Shown: positions 1 through 9,073 of the stretch, piece by piece | Layout: each line of letters begins with the position of its first letter | Position numbering within the stretch: position 1 is the stretch's first letter | NCBI GenBank assembly: GCA_031270465.1 | Contig: JAISXP010000030.1 | Span: forward strand, 1-53,095 | Origin: Tannerella sp. | GTDB taxonomy: Bacteria > Bacteroidota > Bacteroidia > Bacteroidales > Tannerellaceae | Direction of reading: 5' to 3' | Length of the DNA stretch: 53,095 nt | The notes under the pieces: model-generated | Database searches by the model: none | What the model saw: only the letters and a program-made list of their open reading frames with translations | What the model was told of the DNA's origin: nothing | Made by a program: the position numbers and the translations under genes

Positions 1-426
1 TACCGCAATTTCACTTTCCAACCGGAGGAAAACGGCGATTTGCTCAAAAAACTTTTGGAAAGCGTCCGTCAAAGTGCGACAACTTACTATAAATCAACGT
101 TTTTAATTCCTGTTCGCGACAAACTTATCCCGCTTGCCGTCGCCGATATTGCCTGCATTTACATCGACGGCAGAACAGTCAAAGCATTGACATTCAGAGA
201 GGAAACCTTCACACTCGACCAAACGCTCGACGACCTGACGCTGCAACTCAACCCTTCGCTGTTTTTTCGCGCCAACCGTCAATATATCGTCGCCCGTCGC
301 GCCGTGAAAGATATTTCGATATGGTTTGGCAGCAAACTGTCTGTCAATCTTTCGGTTGCAACACCTGAAAGGATTATCGTCAGCAAAGCGAGAGCGGGGG
401 AGGTTAAGGAGTGGATGGCGAGATAA
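1..426 (+). CDS. LytTR-family response regulator, C-terminal part (cut by window start)
   Basis: The reading frame is open from base 1, so the gene begins upstream; only about 141 C-terminal residues are present. The visible part is a LytTR DNA-binding domain: a beta-rich stretch beginning FLIPVRDKLIPL, then the family hallmark FFRANRQYIV and a final SKARAGEVKEWM helix. Proteins of this family are usually response regulators (receiver domain plus LytTR) paired with a membrane histidine kinase and bind paired promoter repeats; the receiver domain would lie outside the window, so that part is inferred. The stop overlaps the open frame of the decayed methylase that follows. Confidence 0.85.
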   Translation, partial: YRNFTFQPEENGDLLKKLLESVRQSATTYYKSTFLIPVRDKLIPLAVADIACIYIDGRTVKALTFREETFTLDQTLDDLTLQLNPSLFFRANRQYIVARRAVKDISIWFGSKLSVNLSVATPERIIVSKARAGEVKEWMAR

Positions 427-1215
427 AATTTATCGCATCGGCGTGTTCAAACCGGAGTTGCAGAGCAACCACACACGCCGACCTTGCAACACTGTTAGAA
501 CCTGTTACAACAACTTATTATTGCGCAAAACACGGAAAAATGTGTAAGCCTCTTTTTTCCATTCTAAAATGGTGGGAAAGTTATACGCGAGACACGGTTA
601 AGCGTCTCCTGCAATTTGATAAGTTGCGAACGCAAACACTTCAATATTGCCTGACAGGAGACAGCCGAAACATTGATATTGTTGAAGAACTGAAAAAGAA
701 AAAACATATTTTGGCCGAATTGGTGGAAAAACAAAAAATTAAAGGTGTCTTTTCTTCTCCGCCATACGTCGGACTGATTGATTATCACGAACAGCATGCT
801 TATGCTTACGATTTATTCGGTTTCGAACGAAAGGATGAACTGGAAATAGGTCCGCTATTCAAAGGACAGAAAAAAGAAGCGCAGTTAAGTTATATTCAGG
901 GCATCTCCGATGTTTTGAATAACTGTAAACGCTTTTTTGCAGACGATTATGATGTATTCCTCGTTGCCAACGACAAATATAACATGTATCCTGTCATTGC
1001 CGAAAATGCCGGAATGAAAATTGTCAACCAATTCCGACGTCCGGTACTAAATAGAACCGAAAAAGACAAAACCGCTTATTCGGAAACAATATTTAAAAGA
1101 AAAATAATGCCACTGACTTGGCGGACAAGGTGCATACGTAGAATTGTTAGATTGTTTTGAAAAAGCAGGTATCGAACTTCGTCCTGAAATAGACGATTAT
1201 TTTGCGCGATTTTAA
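411..1215 (+). pseudogene. Decayed site-specific DNA methyltransferase (5'-truncated, frameshifted)
   Basis: The protein read from 411 carries the amino-methyltransferase catalytic motif SPPY (in GVFSSPPYVGLIDYHEQH), followed by sequence typical of bacterial restriction-modification methylases (YAYDLFGFERKDELEIGP, ISDVLNNCKRFF, RPVLNRTEKDK). A YYCAKHGKMCKP segment and KWW/DTVKRL region precede the motif. The part that would hold the SAM-binding FxGxG motif and target recognition is missing: the frame opens only at 408, inside the end of the LytTR gene. Near 1107-1130 the frame breaks; the expected end (VELLDCFEKAGIELRPE, then DDYFARF and stop at 1213-1215) continues in another frame. Both defects indicate an inactive remnant. 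No restriction endonuclease gene is present nearby. Confidence 0.75.
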
Positions 1216-1247
1216 CCGGATATGCCTCCACCACCGTCCCGATGAAT

Positions 1248-1276
1248 CCATTTGACATTTTAAAATGTTCAAATGG
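1248..1276. repeat. 29-bp nearly perfect dyad
   Basis: CCATTTGA-CATTTT is followed by AAAATG-TTCAAATGG, so the two arms pair almost completely with one extra base in the right arm. It lies in the 237-bp gap between the methylase remnant and the end of ilvC. There is no T-run directly after either arm, so it is not a classical intrinsic terminator; a protein-binding palindrome or a processing hairpin are alternatives. The rest of the gap (1277-1452) is AT-rich and shows no convincing gene. Confidence 0.5.
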
Positions 1277-1452
1277 AACAAATGCAGAGACGGCATGTAT
1301 CACCGCAACCATGTTATCTGCTATCCACATTCCGTCCCTTGACGTCCCGGGCTGCATAAAAGGCGTTGCAAAGTAAATATATGCAAATAAAAAATGCATA
1401 AAACCGTGCCGTGCACAGTATAATGCTCTTCAAACTTCCGTGCTGCTCTCTT

Positions 1453-2499
1453 TCATCCGTTCTCCGGGCGAAGCCTGCGCACGACGGCGCCTGCCTGCCA
1501 CATCTCGCTTTCGCGGAGCGTCGTGAGTTCGCGTTCGAGGCTTTCGCGATAGTCCGGCCTGCTGTTCGTATCTATCGAGCGCTGTGCTTCGTTGCCGCTG
1601 GACACTTCGGCATACAGCTTCTCGAAAACGGGCTTCGTCGCGTCGTGAAACGCTCCCATCCAGTCCAGAGCCCCGCGCTGCGCTGTCGTCGAACAGTTGG
1701 CATACATCCAATCCATCCCCTTTTCGGCAAACAGGGGCATCAGCGACTGCGTCAGCTCCTCGACCGTCTCGTTGAACGCTTCCGAAGGACTGTGCCCGTG
1801 TTCGCGCAACGTCTCATACTGCGCGAGCAGCAGACCCTGAATGGCGCCCATCAGTGTGCCCCGTTCGCCCGTCAGGTCGGAATAGACTTCTTTCCTGAAC
1901 GTGGTTTCGAACAGATAGCCCGACCCTACGCCGATTCCCAGCGCGACGACGCGCTCTTCGGCGCGCCCCGTGGCATCCTGAAAGATGGCATACGAGGAGT
2001 TCAGGCCACGTCCCTGCAGAAACATCCGCCGCAGCGATGTGCCCGAGCCTTTCGGTGCGACGAGAATCACGTCGATATCCTCCGGCGGGACGATGCCGGT
2101 GCGTTCCTTGTATGTGATGCCGAATCCGTGCGAAAAATACAGCGCCTTGCCCGGCGTAAGATATTTCCCGATACGCGGCCATACTTCTATCTGCGCCGCG
2201 TCGGAGAGCAGATACTGTACGACGGTGCCCCGTTCGCAGGCCTCCTCGATGTCGAAAAGGGTTTCGCCCGGCGTCCAGCCGTCGGCCACGGCCTTCTCCC
2301 ATGTCCGGCCGCCTCTGCGCTGGCCGACAATTACGTTGAAACCGTTGTCGCGCAGGTTCAGACTCTGTCCGGGACCCTGCACGCCGTAGCCGATCACGGC
2401 CACGGTTTCGTCCGCCAGCACTTCTCTTGCTTTTTCCAGCGGAAACTCGTCGCGGGTGACTACGTGTTCGTCCACCCCGCCAAAATTCATTATTGCCAT
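1453..2499 (-). CDS. ilvC: Ketol-acid reductoisomerase
   Basis: Converts 2-acetolactate (or 2-aceto-2-hydroxybutyrate) to the 2,3-dihydroxy acid, the second common step of valine, leucine and isoleucine synthesis, with Mg and a nicotinamide coenzyme. The 348-residue protein has the Rossmann motif GYGVQGPGQ at residues 37-45, followed by VGQRRGGRTWEKA, whose basic residues are of the kind that contact the 2'-phosphate of NADPH (inference). HGFGI, VAPKGSG and the helical C-terminal domain with GERGTLMGAIQG follow. Length fits the short class I enzymes of Bacteroidetes. An ATG at 2490 is an alternative start. Last gene of the ilv cluster, 58 bp after the thioesterase gene. Confidence 0.96.
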   Translation of the reverse strand: MAIMNFGGVDEHVVTRDEFPLEKAREVLADETVAVIGYGVQGPGQSLNLRDNGFNVIVGQRRGGRTWEKAVADGWTPGETLFDIEEACERGTVVQYLLSDAAQIEVWPRIGKYLTPGKALYFSHGFGITYKERTGIVPPEDIDVILVAPKGSGTSLRRMFLQGRGLNSSYAIFQDATGRAEERVVALGIGVGSGYLFETTFRKEVYSDLTGERGTLMGAIQGLLLAQYETLREHGHSPSEAFNETVEELTQSLMPLFAEKGMDWMYANCSTTAQRGALDWMGAFHDATKPVFEKLYAEVSSGNEAQRSIDTNSRPDYRESLERELTTLRESEMWQAGAVVRRLRPENG

Positions 2500-2557
2500 A
2501 TTCTCTTCAGTTTTATAAAATATTTAATGTATGATATTGCATTCTGCATACCTGTAT

Positions 2558-3286
2558 TTATTCCCATACGACCGCCGCGCGGCAGACAGCTTTGCCTTCG
2601 TGACAGACGGCCATATTGTAGCGTCCCTCTCCGGCGACGGCGCGGTGCATGGTCAGAGGCATCCCGTACCGGCATTCCGACAGATATGCGATTTCGAAGC
2701 GCCGCACTTCCTTTTCTTCGAACAGAGCGAGGTCGAACATATCCAGCAGATGTTCCATATACTTGATACTGTTGAAATGCCCGTTGACATCCAGGTCGCT
2801 GTATCTGACCCGGTACGGTTCGCCGGGCGTTGCGTCTTCGACCGACGGAATCTTGCCCGGCCGCATGACGGGACAGGGGCGATCGGACAGATACGCGCGC
2901 AGCGCCTCTTCGGCCAGCGGCATGGGGCGGCGCGTCGCTATGTCGATGGCTGCCCACGTGGAATGAGCATATCCGAGCGTCCGGCCGCCGCCGTCTATCC
3001 ATTCGAAACAGCGGCTCGTGAACAAGCGGCTAACGTCGCTGATCCACGTGAGCAGCGTGAGCGGCCCGGACAGCATGACCGGATATTCACGCATCTCGAC
3101 CGCCATCCGCGAAAGCACCCATGCCGTATGTTTCTCCGACATGTCGCTGAACCCGAATCCGCGCGAGGAAGCATGATGCGAAGCCGCATGAAGCATGTAG
3201 TTCCCTATCGTCGGAAGGGTCACGCGCCCCCTGAAGTCGAGAAGATACGACTCGGTGACGAAATGATATGTGCCAGTCTTGTCCAT
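2558..3286 (-). CDS. Acyl-ACP thioesterase
   Basis: Predicted to release free fatty acids from acyl carrier protein. The 242-residue protein has two hot-dog folds: an N-terminal half with AASHHASSRGFGF and TAWVLSRMAVEM, and a C-terminal half with YSDLDVNGHFNSIKYMEH, which contains the D-x-N-x-H pattern of the plant FatA/FatB-like active site. The frame is open upstream to 3370, but I place the start at the ATG at 3286: family members start just before GTYHF, and a good promoter (3309-3340) would give transcription from about 3302, excluding earlier starts. Its position between ilvN and ilvC is common in Bacteroidales and may link it to branched-chain acyl supply (inference). Confidence 0.88.
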   Translation of the reverse strand: MDKTGTYHFVTESYLLDFRGRVTLPTIGNYMLHAASHHASSRGFGFSDMSEKHTAWVLSRMAVEMREYPVMLSGPLTLLTWISDVSRLFTSRCFEWIDGGGRTLGYAHSTWAAIDIATRRPMPLAEEALRAYLSDRPCPVMRPGKIPSVEDATPGEPYRVRYSDLDVNGHFNSIKYMEHLLDMFDLALFEEKEVRRFEIAYLSECRYGMPLTMHRAVAGEGRYNMAVCHEGKAVCRAAVVWE

Positions 3287-3308
3287 GCGTTGTCTGAAAT
3301 ATTTGCGG

Positions 3309-3340
3309 CAAAGGTATGGTGTTTTTCCGAGACTTCGCAA
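3309..3340 (-). promoter_or_regulatory. Bacteroidetes-type promoter before thioesterase-ilvC
   Basis: On the minus strand TTG (3338-3340), 21 bp, then TACCTTTG (3309-3316) match the Bacteroidetes sigma-ABfr consensus TTG-N19-21-TAnnTTTG. Predicted start of transcription is near 3302, 16 bp before the thioesterase ATG. It suggests that thioesterase and ilvC can be transcribed separately from ilvDBN. Confidence 0.6.
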
Positions 3341-3445
3341 CAGTGGCGCAAAAAATTCGAATGAACACATCTGTTTGATGCGCGCAACCGTTCCCGTCCC
3401 GACGGCCAGAAGCGGCAGAGAAGCTGCCCGTTGACAGGGAGCGAA

Positions 3446-3997
3446 TCAGCCTTTTCTCTCCAGACGGTCTTTCATGACTTTCAGCATGTCGCTCAGTCTC
3501 TCTACTTTGCTTTTGGTGATGGCTATCCGCCCCGAACGGATAAACTGCAGCACGCCGATGCGTTCGCTCAACTCGCGGAATAGCGCCTGCGTCTCTTCGT
3601 AATGGCCGTTCTTTTCCAGCACCACGCATGTCTCGTTGATTTCCAGCACGCGCGCATCGTATTTGCGGACGAGTTCTTCTACCGATTTCAGTTTCAGAAA
3701 CTGGTCGGTGGCCAGCTTGTACAGGGCGATTTCCTGATACACGAGATCTTCGTCCGTATTGCAGTAGGCTTTCAGGATGTCGACGCGCTTGTCTATCTGT
3801 TTCACCACCTTGTCTATCGTGTCGGCATCGGCAAAGGTCGTGATGGTAAACTTGTGTATGCCCTCGATGGCGGAGGGCGAAACGGACAGCGTCTCGATGT
3901 TCAGCTGCCGCCGCGTAAAGATGATGGCAATCTGGTTCAGGAGACCTACCGTATTCTCCGAAAAAATGATTACCGTATACAGTTTTCTGTTTTGCAT
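3446..3997 (-). CDS. ilvN: Acetolactate synthase regulatory (small) subunit
   Basis: Binds the large subunit IlvB, raises its activity and normally confers feedback inhibition by valine. The 183-residue protein starts with an ACT domain (YTVIIFSENTVGLLNQIAII, then LNIETLSVSPS and HKFTITT), followed by the C-terminal small-subunit domain with VLEINETCVVLEKNGHYEE and the conserved IRSGRIAITK. Length is in the usual range of 160-185. A GGAGG sequence 6 nt before the ATG is a clearer Shine-Dalgarno than elsewhere in the window. It lies 21 bp after ilvB in the same operon. Confidence 0.95.
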   Translation of the reverse strand: MQNRKLYTVIIFSENTVGLLNQIAIIFTRRQLNIETLSVSPSAIEGIHKFTITTFADADTIDKVVKQIDKRVDILKAYCNTDEDLVYQEIALYKLATDQFLKLKSVEELVRKYDARVLEINETCVVLEKNGHYEETQALFRELSERIGVLQFIRSGRIAITKSKVERLSDMLKVMKDRLERKG

Positions 3998-4018
3998 AAT
4001 TTCCTCCGTGTGGCGTTT

Positions 4019-5713
4019 TTATTCTACAATCATATCGTTCAGGCTCTTTCCGGCAGGCACCATCGGATAGACTTTCCCCGATTTTTCCACGTGTGCGACC
4101 AGCAGGAATCCGCCGTCATAATCGAGCATCTCGCGGATGGCATCGTCCAGTTCTTCCCGCCGGGATACGGTTCGCGCGCCCAACTGGTAAGCCCGGGCAA
4201 TGGCTGCGAAGTCGGGATTCTCCATCGTCGTAAACGAGTACCGTTCGCTCCAGAACAGTTCCTGCCACTGACGCACCATGCCGAGGAAGTCGTTGTTCAG
4301 GAGAATGATTTTCAGATTCAGTCTTTCCTGCATGACGGTACCCAGCTCCTGCAAAGTCATCTGCAAACCGCCGTCGCCCGCGAAACAGCAGACGGTGCGT
4401 TCCGGCGCGCCAAGTTTCGCCCCGACAGCCGCGGGCAAGCCGTATCCCATTGTCCCCAGTCCGCCCGACGAAACCAGACTGCGCGTACGCCTGTACTTGA
4501 AGTATCGCACGGCCATCATCTGGTTTTGTCCCACGTCGGTCACCAGCACGGCGTCGTGGTCTGTCGCTTCCGAGACTTTGCGCACCACCTCGCCCATGCG
4601 CAGGGGGCCTGTTTCGGGACAGATTTCTTTCCGTATCACTTTGATTTCTTCTTCCTGATCGTCGCCGTCAAACGAGGCGATCCATGTGTCGTGCCTCGCG
4701 GGACTCACCCGTTCCGTGAGGGCTTTCAGGATTTCCCCGGCGTCGCCCGGCAGGGGAATATCGACCGGCACATTCTTCCCTATCTCCGAGACGTCGATGT
4801 CTATGTGAATGATTTTCGCCTGCGGGGCATAGGTGTTCAGGTCGCCCGTCACGCGGTCGTCGAACCTCATGCCGATGGCAATCAGCACGTCGCACTCGTT
4901 CGTTTTGCGGTTGGGGCCTATGTTGCCGTGCATGCCCAGCATGCCTCTGTTCAGGCGGCAGTCCGAGGGCATGGACGAAAGTCCCAGCATCGTTGTGCCC
5001 GCGGGGATGTCCGCCTTTTCGAGGAAAGCGCTCAGTTCCTTTTCGGCGCCGCTCAGTATCACTCCCTGCCCGACAGCGGCAAACGGTTTCCGTGCGCCGT
5101 CGATCAGCGCCGCCGCTGCCGCCACATTTTCCGGATTGATTTCCGGAACAGGCTGATAGCTGCGGATGAAGCGTACCGGCTGGTACACGTAGTCGACCAT
5201 CTCCACCTGTGCATCTTTGGCAAAGTCGATCAGCACCGGCCCGGGGCGCCCCGACAGGGCAATGTAGAACGCCCGCGAGACAGCCCACGCGATTTCTTCG
5301 GCCCTGCGCACCTGATACGCCCATTTCGTTATCGGCAGGGCGATGCCTATCATGTCGATTTCCTGAAAGGCGTCCGTCCCCAGCAGCGGCGACGGGACTT
5401 GCCCCGTGATTACTACTATCGGCGTGCTGTCGATCATTGCGTCCGCAATGCCGGTAATCGTGTTGGTGGCGCCCGGACCGGATGTGACAATCGCCACGCC
5501 GGCCTTGCCGCTCACGCGCGCATAACCCTGCGCCGCATGTGTGGCGCCCTGTTCGTGGCGTACCAGCACGTGCCGCAGCCTGTCCCTGTAATCGTACAGG
5601 CAGTCATATATCGGTATGGCCTGCCCGCCCGGATATCCGAACACGCACTCGACGCCCTCGGCAATCAGCGTGCGAAGCAATGCTTCCGAACCTGTTATTC
5701 TGTCTTTTTCCAT
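4019..5713 (-). CDS. ilvB: Acetolactate synthase catalytic (large) subunit
   Basis: Thiamine diphosphate enzyme that condenses two pyruvates to acetolactate, or pyruvate with 2-oxobutyrate, the first committed step to branched-chain amino acids. The 564-residue protein has the three expected domains: an N-terminal Pyr domain with FGYPGGQAIPIYD and the catalytic Glu in VRHEQGATHAAQGYAR (E54), a central FAD-binding domain with AIGMRFDDRVTGD, and a C-terminal PP domain with the GDGGLQM...NN thiamine diphosphate motif. Length is standard. Followed after 21 bp by ilvN and preceded by ilvD with 34 bp between, so one operon. Confidence 0.97.
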   Translation of the reverse strand: MEKDRITGSEALLRTLIAEGVECVFGYPGGQAIPIYDCLYDYRDRLRHVLVRHEQGATHAAQGYARVSGKAGVAIVTSGPGATNTITGIADAMIDSTPIVVITGQVPSPLLGTDAFQEIDMIGIALPITKWAYQVRRAEEIAWAVSRAFYIALSGRPGPVLIDFAKDAQVEMVDYVYQPVRFIRSYQPVPEINPENVAAAAALIDGARKPFAAVGQGVILSGAEKELSAFLEKADIPAGTTMLGLSSMPSDCRLNRGMLGMHGNIGPNRKTNECDVLIAIGMRFDDRVTGDLNTYAPQAKIIHIDIDVSEIGKNVPVDIPLPGDAGEILKALTERVSPARHDTWIASFDGDDQEEEIKVIRKEICPETGPLRMGEVVRKVSEATDHDAVLVTDVGQNQMMAVRYFKYRRTRSLVSSGGLGTMGYGLPAAVGAKLGAPERTVCCFAGDGGLQMTLQELGTVMQERLNLKIILLNNDFLGMVRQWQELFWSERYSFTTMENPDFAAIARAYQLGARTVSRREELDDAIREMLDYDGGFLLVAHVEKSGKVYPMVPAGKSLNDMIVE

Positions 5714-5747
5714 AAATCTGAAATCTTGAATTTGGAATCCTGAATGT

Positions 5748-7580
5748 TCAGTCCTCCACGATTCTCACTCCTCCTCTGTCTGCCGAAGCCACCATCCGCG
5801 AATAAGCGAGCAGCGACTTCGATACCTGTCTTTCGCGCACAGGTTTCCATGCCCTTGCGCCTTTAGCTTCCTCCTCTGCGCGGCGGGCGGACAGTTCGCC
5901 GTCCGTCAAGCGCACGCTGATTGTCCGGTTGGGGATGTCGATGTCGATCACGTCGCCGTCGCGCAACAGTCCGATTGCTCCTCCCGCAGCAGCCTCGGGC
6001 GAGACGTGCCCTATGCTCAGCCCCGAAGTGCCTCCGCTGAAGCGGCCGTCGGTGATCAGCGCGCACGACTTTCCCAGATGCATCGACTTGATGTACGACG
6101 TCGGGTAGAGCATCTCCTGCATGCCCGGACCGCCTTTCGGCCCTTCGTAGATGATGACCGCCACATCGCCGGCCTGCACTTTCCCGCCCAGAATGCCTTC
6201 GCACGCATCTTCCTGCGAATGGAAGACCCGGGCTGTTCCGCCGAAGGTCAGTATGCTTTCGTCCACGCCTGCCGTCTTGATGACGCAGCCGTTGCGGGCA
6301 ATGTTTCCTTTGAGCACGGCAAGCCCGCCGTCGCGCGAATAGGCGTGCGCCATATCGCGGATGCATCCTTCGGCGCGGTCGGTATCCAGCGTGTCATAAT
6401 ATGTTGCCTGCGAACCCATCGTCAGATTGAAGACGTTGGCCGGCGCGCTGCCGTATATCCTTGCCGCTTCGTCGCCGGTGCGACTGCCGGTGATGTCGTA
6501 CCTGTCGAGGGCTTCGCCCAGCGTCATGCCGTCCACGCGGCGAACGGATGTGTCTGCCAGCCCTCCCTTTGCCAGTTCCGCCATGATGCCGAGCACGCCT
6601 CCCGCACGGTTTACGTCCTGTACGTGATATTTTGCCGTGTTCGGGGCGACTTTGCACAGGCATGGCGACTTGCGCGAAAGGGCGTCGATGTCGTCCATCG
6701 TAAAATCCACGCCTGCTTCGTGTGCAATGGCCAGCAGGTGCAGGACGGTGTTCGTCGAGCCGCCCATGGCAATATCCAGCGTCATGGCGTTCAGGAAGGC
6801 AGCGCGCGAAGCAATACTGCGCGGCAGGACGCCGTCGTCGCCATCGCCGTAATATTTATATGTATTCTCCACGATCAGCGCGGCGGCATCTTTGAAGAGT
6901 TGCAGGCGATTCGCGTGCGTGGCTACAATCGTACCGTTGCCGGGCAATGCCAGCCCGATTGCCTCGTTCAGGCAGTTCATCGAATTGGCGGTAAACATTC
7001 CCGAACAGGAGCCGCATGTGGGACATGCTGCATCTTCAATCTGCCGTATCTCGCTGTCCGGCACGCGGGCGTCTGCGGCGGCGACCATCGCGTCTATCAG
7101 ATCCAGTTTGCGTTCGCCCGTCCGTCCGGCTTCCATTGGGCCGCCCGAAACGAAAACGGCGGGGATGTTCAGCCGCATGGCTGCCATCAACATGCCGGGC
7201 GTTATCTTGTCGCAGTTGCTGATGCAGACCAGCGCGTCGGCCTTGTGGGCGTTGACCATGTATTCGACGCTGTCGGCAATGATGTCGCGCGAGGGGAGCG
7301 AATACAACATGCCGTCGTGCCCCATCGCGATGCCGTCGTCGATCGCTATCGTATTAAATTCCGCCGCAAAGCAGCCGAGTTTTTCTATCCCGGATTTTAC
7401 CAGTTGTCCGGCTTCGTGCAGATGTGCGTGTCCGGGCACAAACTGCGTGAACGAATTGGCAATGGCTATCACCGGCTTGCCCAACTGTTCCTTTTTCATG
7501 CCGTTGGCCATCCAGAGCGCCCTCGCACCTGCCATACGGCGTCCCTGCGTGCTGATCAAACTTCGTAGTGCGTGTCGCAT
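5748..7580 (-). CDS. ilvD: Dihydroxy-acid dehydratase
   Basis: Iron-sulfur enzyme that dehydrates 2,3-dihydroxy acids to 2-oxo acids, the step after IlvC. The 610-residue protein (E. coli IlvD 616) has [11 protein letters not shown] with metal-binding D81, the cluster cysteine in SNCDKITPG (C123) and [11 protein letters not shown] (C186-C192). Where the [2Fe-2S] plant/archaeal type carries an extra cysteine near residue 49, this protein has FVPGHAHL, as in E. coli, so an oxygen-sensitive [4Fe-4S] enzyme is expected (inference). First gene of the ilv operon, with a consensus promoter about 100 bp upstream. Confidence 0.97.
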   Translation of the reverse strand: MRHALRSLISTQGRRMAGARALWMANGMKKEQLGKPVIAIANSFTQFVPGHAHLHEAGQLVKSGIEKLGCFAAEFNTIAIDDGIAMGHDGMLYSLPSRDIIADSVEYMVNAHKADALVCISNCDKITPGMLMAAMRLNIPAVFVSGGPMEAGRTGERKLDLIDAMVAAADARVPDSEIRQIEDAACPTCGSCSGMFTANSMNCLNEAIGLALPGNGTIVATHANRLQLFKDAAALIVENTYKYYGDGDDGVLPRSIASRAAFLNAMTLDIAMGGSTNTVLHLLAIAHEAGVDFTMDDIDALSRKSPCLCKVAPNTAKYHVQDVNRAGGVLGIMAELAKGGLADTSVRRVDGMTLGEALDRYDITGSRTGDEAARIYGSAPANVFNLTMGSQATYYDTLDTDRAEGCIRDMAHAYSRDGGLAVLKGNIARNGCVIKTAGVDESILTFGGTARVFHSQEDACEGILGGKVQAGDVAVIIYEGPKGGPGMQEMLYPTSYIKSMHLGKSCALITDGRFSGGTSGLSIGHVSPEAAAGGAIGLLRDGDVIDIDIPNRTISVRLTDGELSARRAEEEAKGARAWKPVRERQVSKSLLAYSRMVASADRGGVRIVED

Positions 7581-7677
7581 ATCTGTTTCGTCTTGCTAAT
7601 TATCCGTTTCCTCTTTAACAAAAAAACCTTCCCCGTTTTTTAATTTGAGAAAGGTATCATTCTGTAAAATTCGGTGG

Positions 7678-7708
7678 CAAAGGTAGAAATTCTTTTGCAA
7701 TTTTCAAA
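7678..7708 (-). promoter_or_regulatory. Promoter of the ilvDBN operon
   Basis: Minus-strand TTTG (7705-7708), 19 bp, TACCTTTG (7678-7685). Transcription should start near 7671, giving a leader of about 90 nt before the ilvD ATG. The leader has an A-run and a GG plus T-run that could form a weak hairpin, but no convincing leader peptide. Confidence 0.7.
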
Positions 7709-7834
7709 CAATTCTACGAAAAAATCGTCTCCGGATGAAGAATCGTAAGAAAAAGGGGTAGTAATTATTGTGTTTTATTATTTGTGCCGTGTGGGGTGGG
7801 GGAGAGGAGAAATTCAAAGATTCAAAATGCGTTT

Positions 7835-9043
7835 TTACTTCTTAGCGATAAATATGATGAGCGAGAATGTCAGCATGGATGTGAACGCGATGCTTGTCGA
7901 GACGGCGGCGCCGTACACGCCGTATACGGGTATGAGAAAATAGCCTGCAACGAGCAGCACGAGCAATCCGATACACGAACAAGCCGTGCTGTACTTCACC
8001 TTGCCCGTCCCGATGAAATGGTGACTCAGGATGCTGTTGCATCCCAGCGCGACGATGCCGACGGCCAGTCCGCGTATCACACGGCGCACACCGAGGAACT
8101 CGGCCGTAAACAGGTAGTCCGTATATATCCATTCGGGCAGAAACCATACGGCGAGCATGGCTGCCAGCATGACGCAGAATGTCCATTTGAGAAAGTGAAG
8201 CGTCATTTGCCTCTGTGCCTGCGCATCGGTGGCTCGCGCGACCTCGCTGTATGATATGAAACTTATGCTGCGACTGATGTGCCAGACGCTTTCGGCTATT
8301 TTCGTGCCGGCGTCGAGCAGCCCGACTTGTCCGTATCCGCCCAGCCGCTGTATCAGGAAATAGTTTATCCGCGCCGTCAGTCCTTCCGCCAGATTGTCGG
8401 CGCAGCCCCACAGTCCGTAGACAAACATCTCGCGCAGCATTTTCACGGTCGATGCCGGCGCAGGTCTCCTGTCTTCTGTCCTCTTGCGACGCAACAGCGA
8501 AACCAGCAGCGCCAGGCTGACCGCCCACGCCACGCCCTGGGTCAGAAACAATCCCAGCAGATAGCCCGAAGCGTCGCGCCGCCCGGCCACATAGTAGACG
8601 TACAGCAGCACGAAAAACAGCAGTCCGCCCTGAAGCATGAAGGTGACGTTGAAACTTCTGATATGTCCTCCGCCCAAAAGCACGCGGGAATGTACGACTA
8701 CCAGCGACTGCAGCACGGACAGTCCGTAAATCGCCATGCCATAGTGCTCGGGTAGCAGTCCGAAACACGACATGAGGCCGCACGCCACCGCCGAACCGAC
8801 AAACGCCCAGACGTATGCCGGCCATACGACGAAACGGTAATGGTAGCGGGTCATGTAGTACACGATCGTGCTGCCGCACAATACGCTGTTGAAAATGAGT
8901 GCAATGTTTGCCGAAGCATATATCACCCCGATCAGTCCCATGCCACTCTTCCCCAATACCTTCGCGTTGATTATGATCAGCAGCAGGTTGAGGAAGGCGA
9001 CAAGGTAGCGTGTCGCGATGGTGGCCAGGACTTTTTTCCACAT
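7835..9043 (-). CDS. Oligosaccharide flippase (Wzx/MATE-like membrane protein)
   Basis: A 402-residue integral membrane protein with about 10-12 hydrophobic segments (for example near residues 12-32, 40-60, 76-96, 110-128, 140-160, 170-190, 280-300, 325-345 and 355-395). It opens with a basic helix and LVAFLNLLLIIINAKVLGKSGMGLIGVIYA, the arrangement seen in polysaccharide exporters of the MOP superfamily. Such proteins flip lipid-linked oligosaccharides across the inner membrane for O-antigen or capsule. It lies 30 bp after ribF on the same strand, likely in the same transcript; no glycosyltransferases adjoin it, so the substrate is unknown. The 254 bp between it and ilvD hold the ilv promoter only. 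Confidence 0.8.
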   Translation of the reverse strand: MWKKVLATIATRYLVAFLNLLLIIINAKVLGKSGMGLIGVIYASANIALIFNSVLCGSTIVYYMTRYHYRFVVWPAYVWAFVGSAVACGLMSCFGLLPEHYGMAIYGLSVLQSLVVVHSRVLLGGGHIRSFNVTFMLQGGLLFFVLLYVYYVAGRRDASGYLLGLFLTQGVAWAVSLALLVSLLRRKRTEDRRPAPASTVKMLREMFVYGLWGCADNLAEGLTARINYFLIQRLGGYGQVGLLDAGTKIAESVWHISRSISFISYSEVARATDAQAQRQMTLHFLKWTFCVMLAAMLAVWFLPEWIYTDYLFTAEFLGVRRVIRGLAVGIVALGCNSILSHHFIGTGKVKYSTACSCIGLLVLLVAGYFLIPVYGVYGAAVSTSIAFTSMLTFSLIIFIAKK

Positions 9044-9073
9044 GGTTGAATGACTGTAACTGAATTTGAATTC

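Noticed and set aside
1076-1399. 107-codon minus-strand frame opposite the methylase end
   Set aside because: It overlaps conserved methylase coding sequence and the dyad, and no family is recognisable.
1411-2766. Long plus-strand open frame opposite ilvC
   Set aside because: It mirrors the codon bias of ilvC, has no family resemblance, and ilvC is unmistakable on the other strand.
3602-5743. 713-codon plus-strand open frame opposite ilvN and ilvB
   Set aside because: Its His/Arg-rich composition and exact overlap with two well-known genes mark it as an antisense by-product. The same holds for long plus frames at 45032-46714 and 48534-50687.
5714-5747. Repeat GAATCTTGAATTT between ilvD and ilvB, with similar words near 7815 and 28385
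   Set aside because: Short AT-rich words of this kind recur by chance or as simple repeats in Bacteroidetes spacers; no consistent structure seen.
7581-7671. Leader peptide (MIPFSN) controlling ilvDBN by attenuation
   Set aside because: Six codons with a single Ile and no Leu or Val run, and the following hairpin is weak. Not enough for attenuation.
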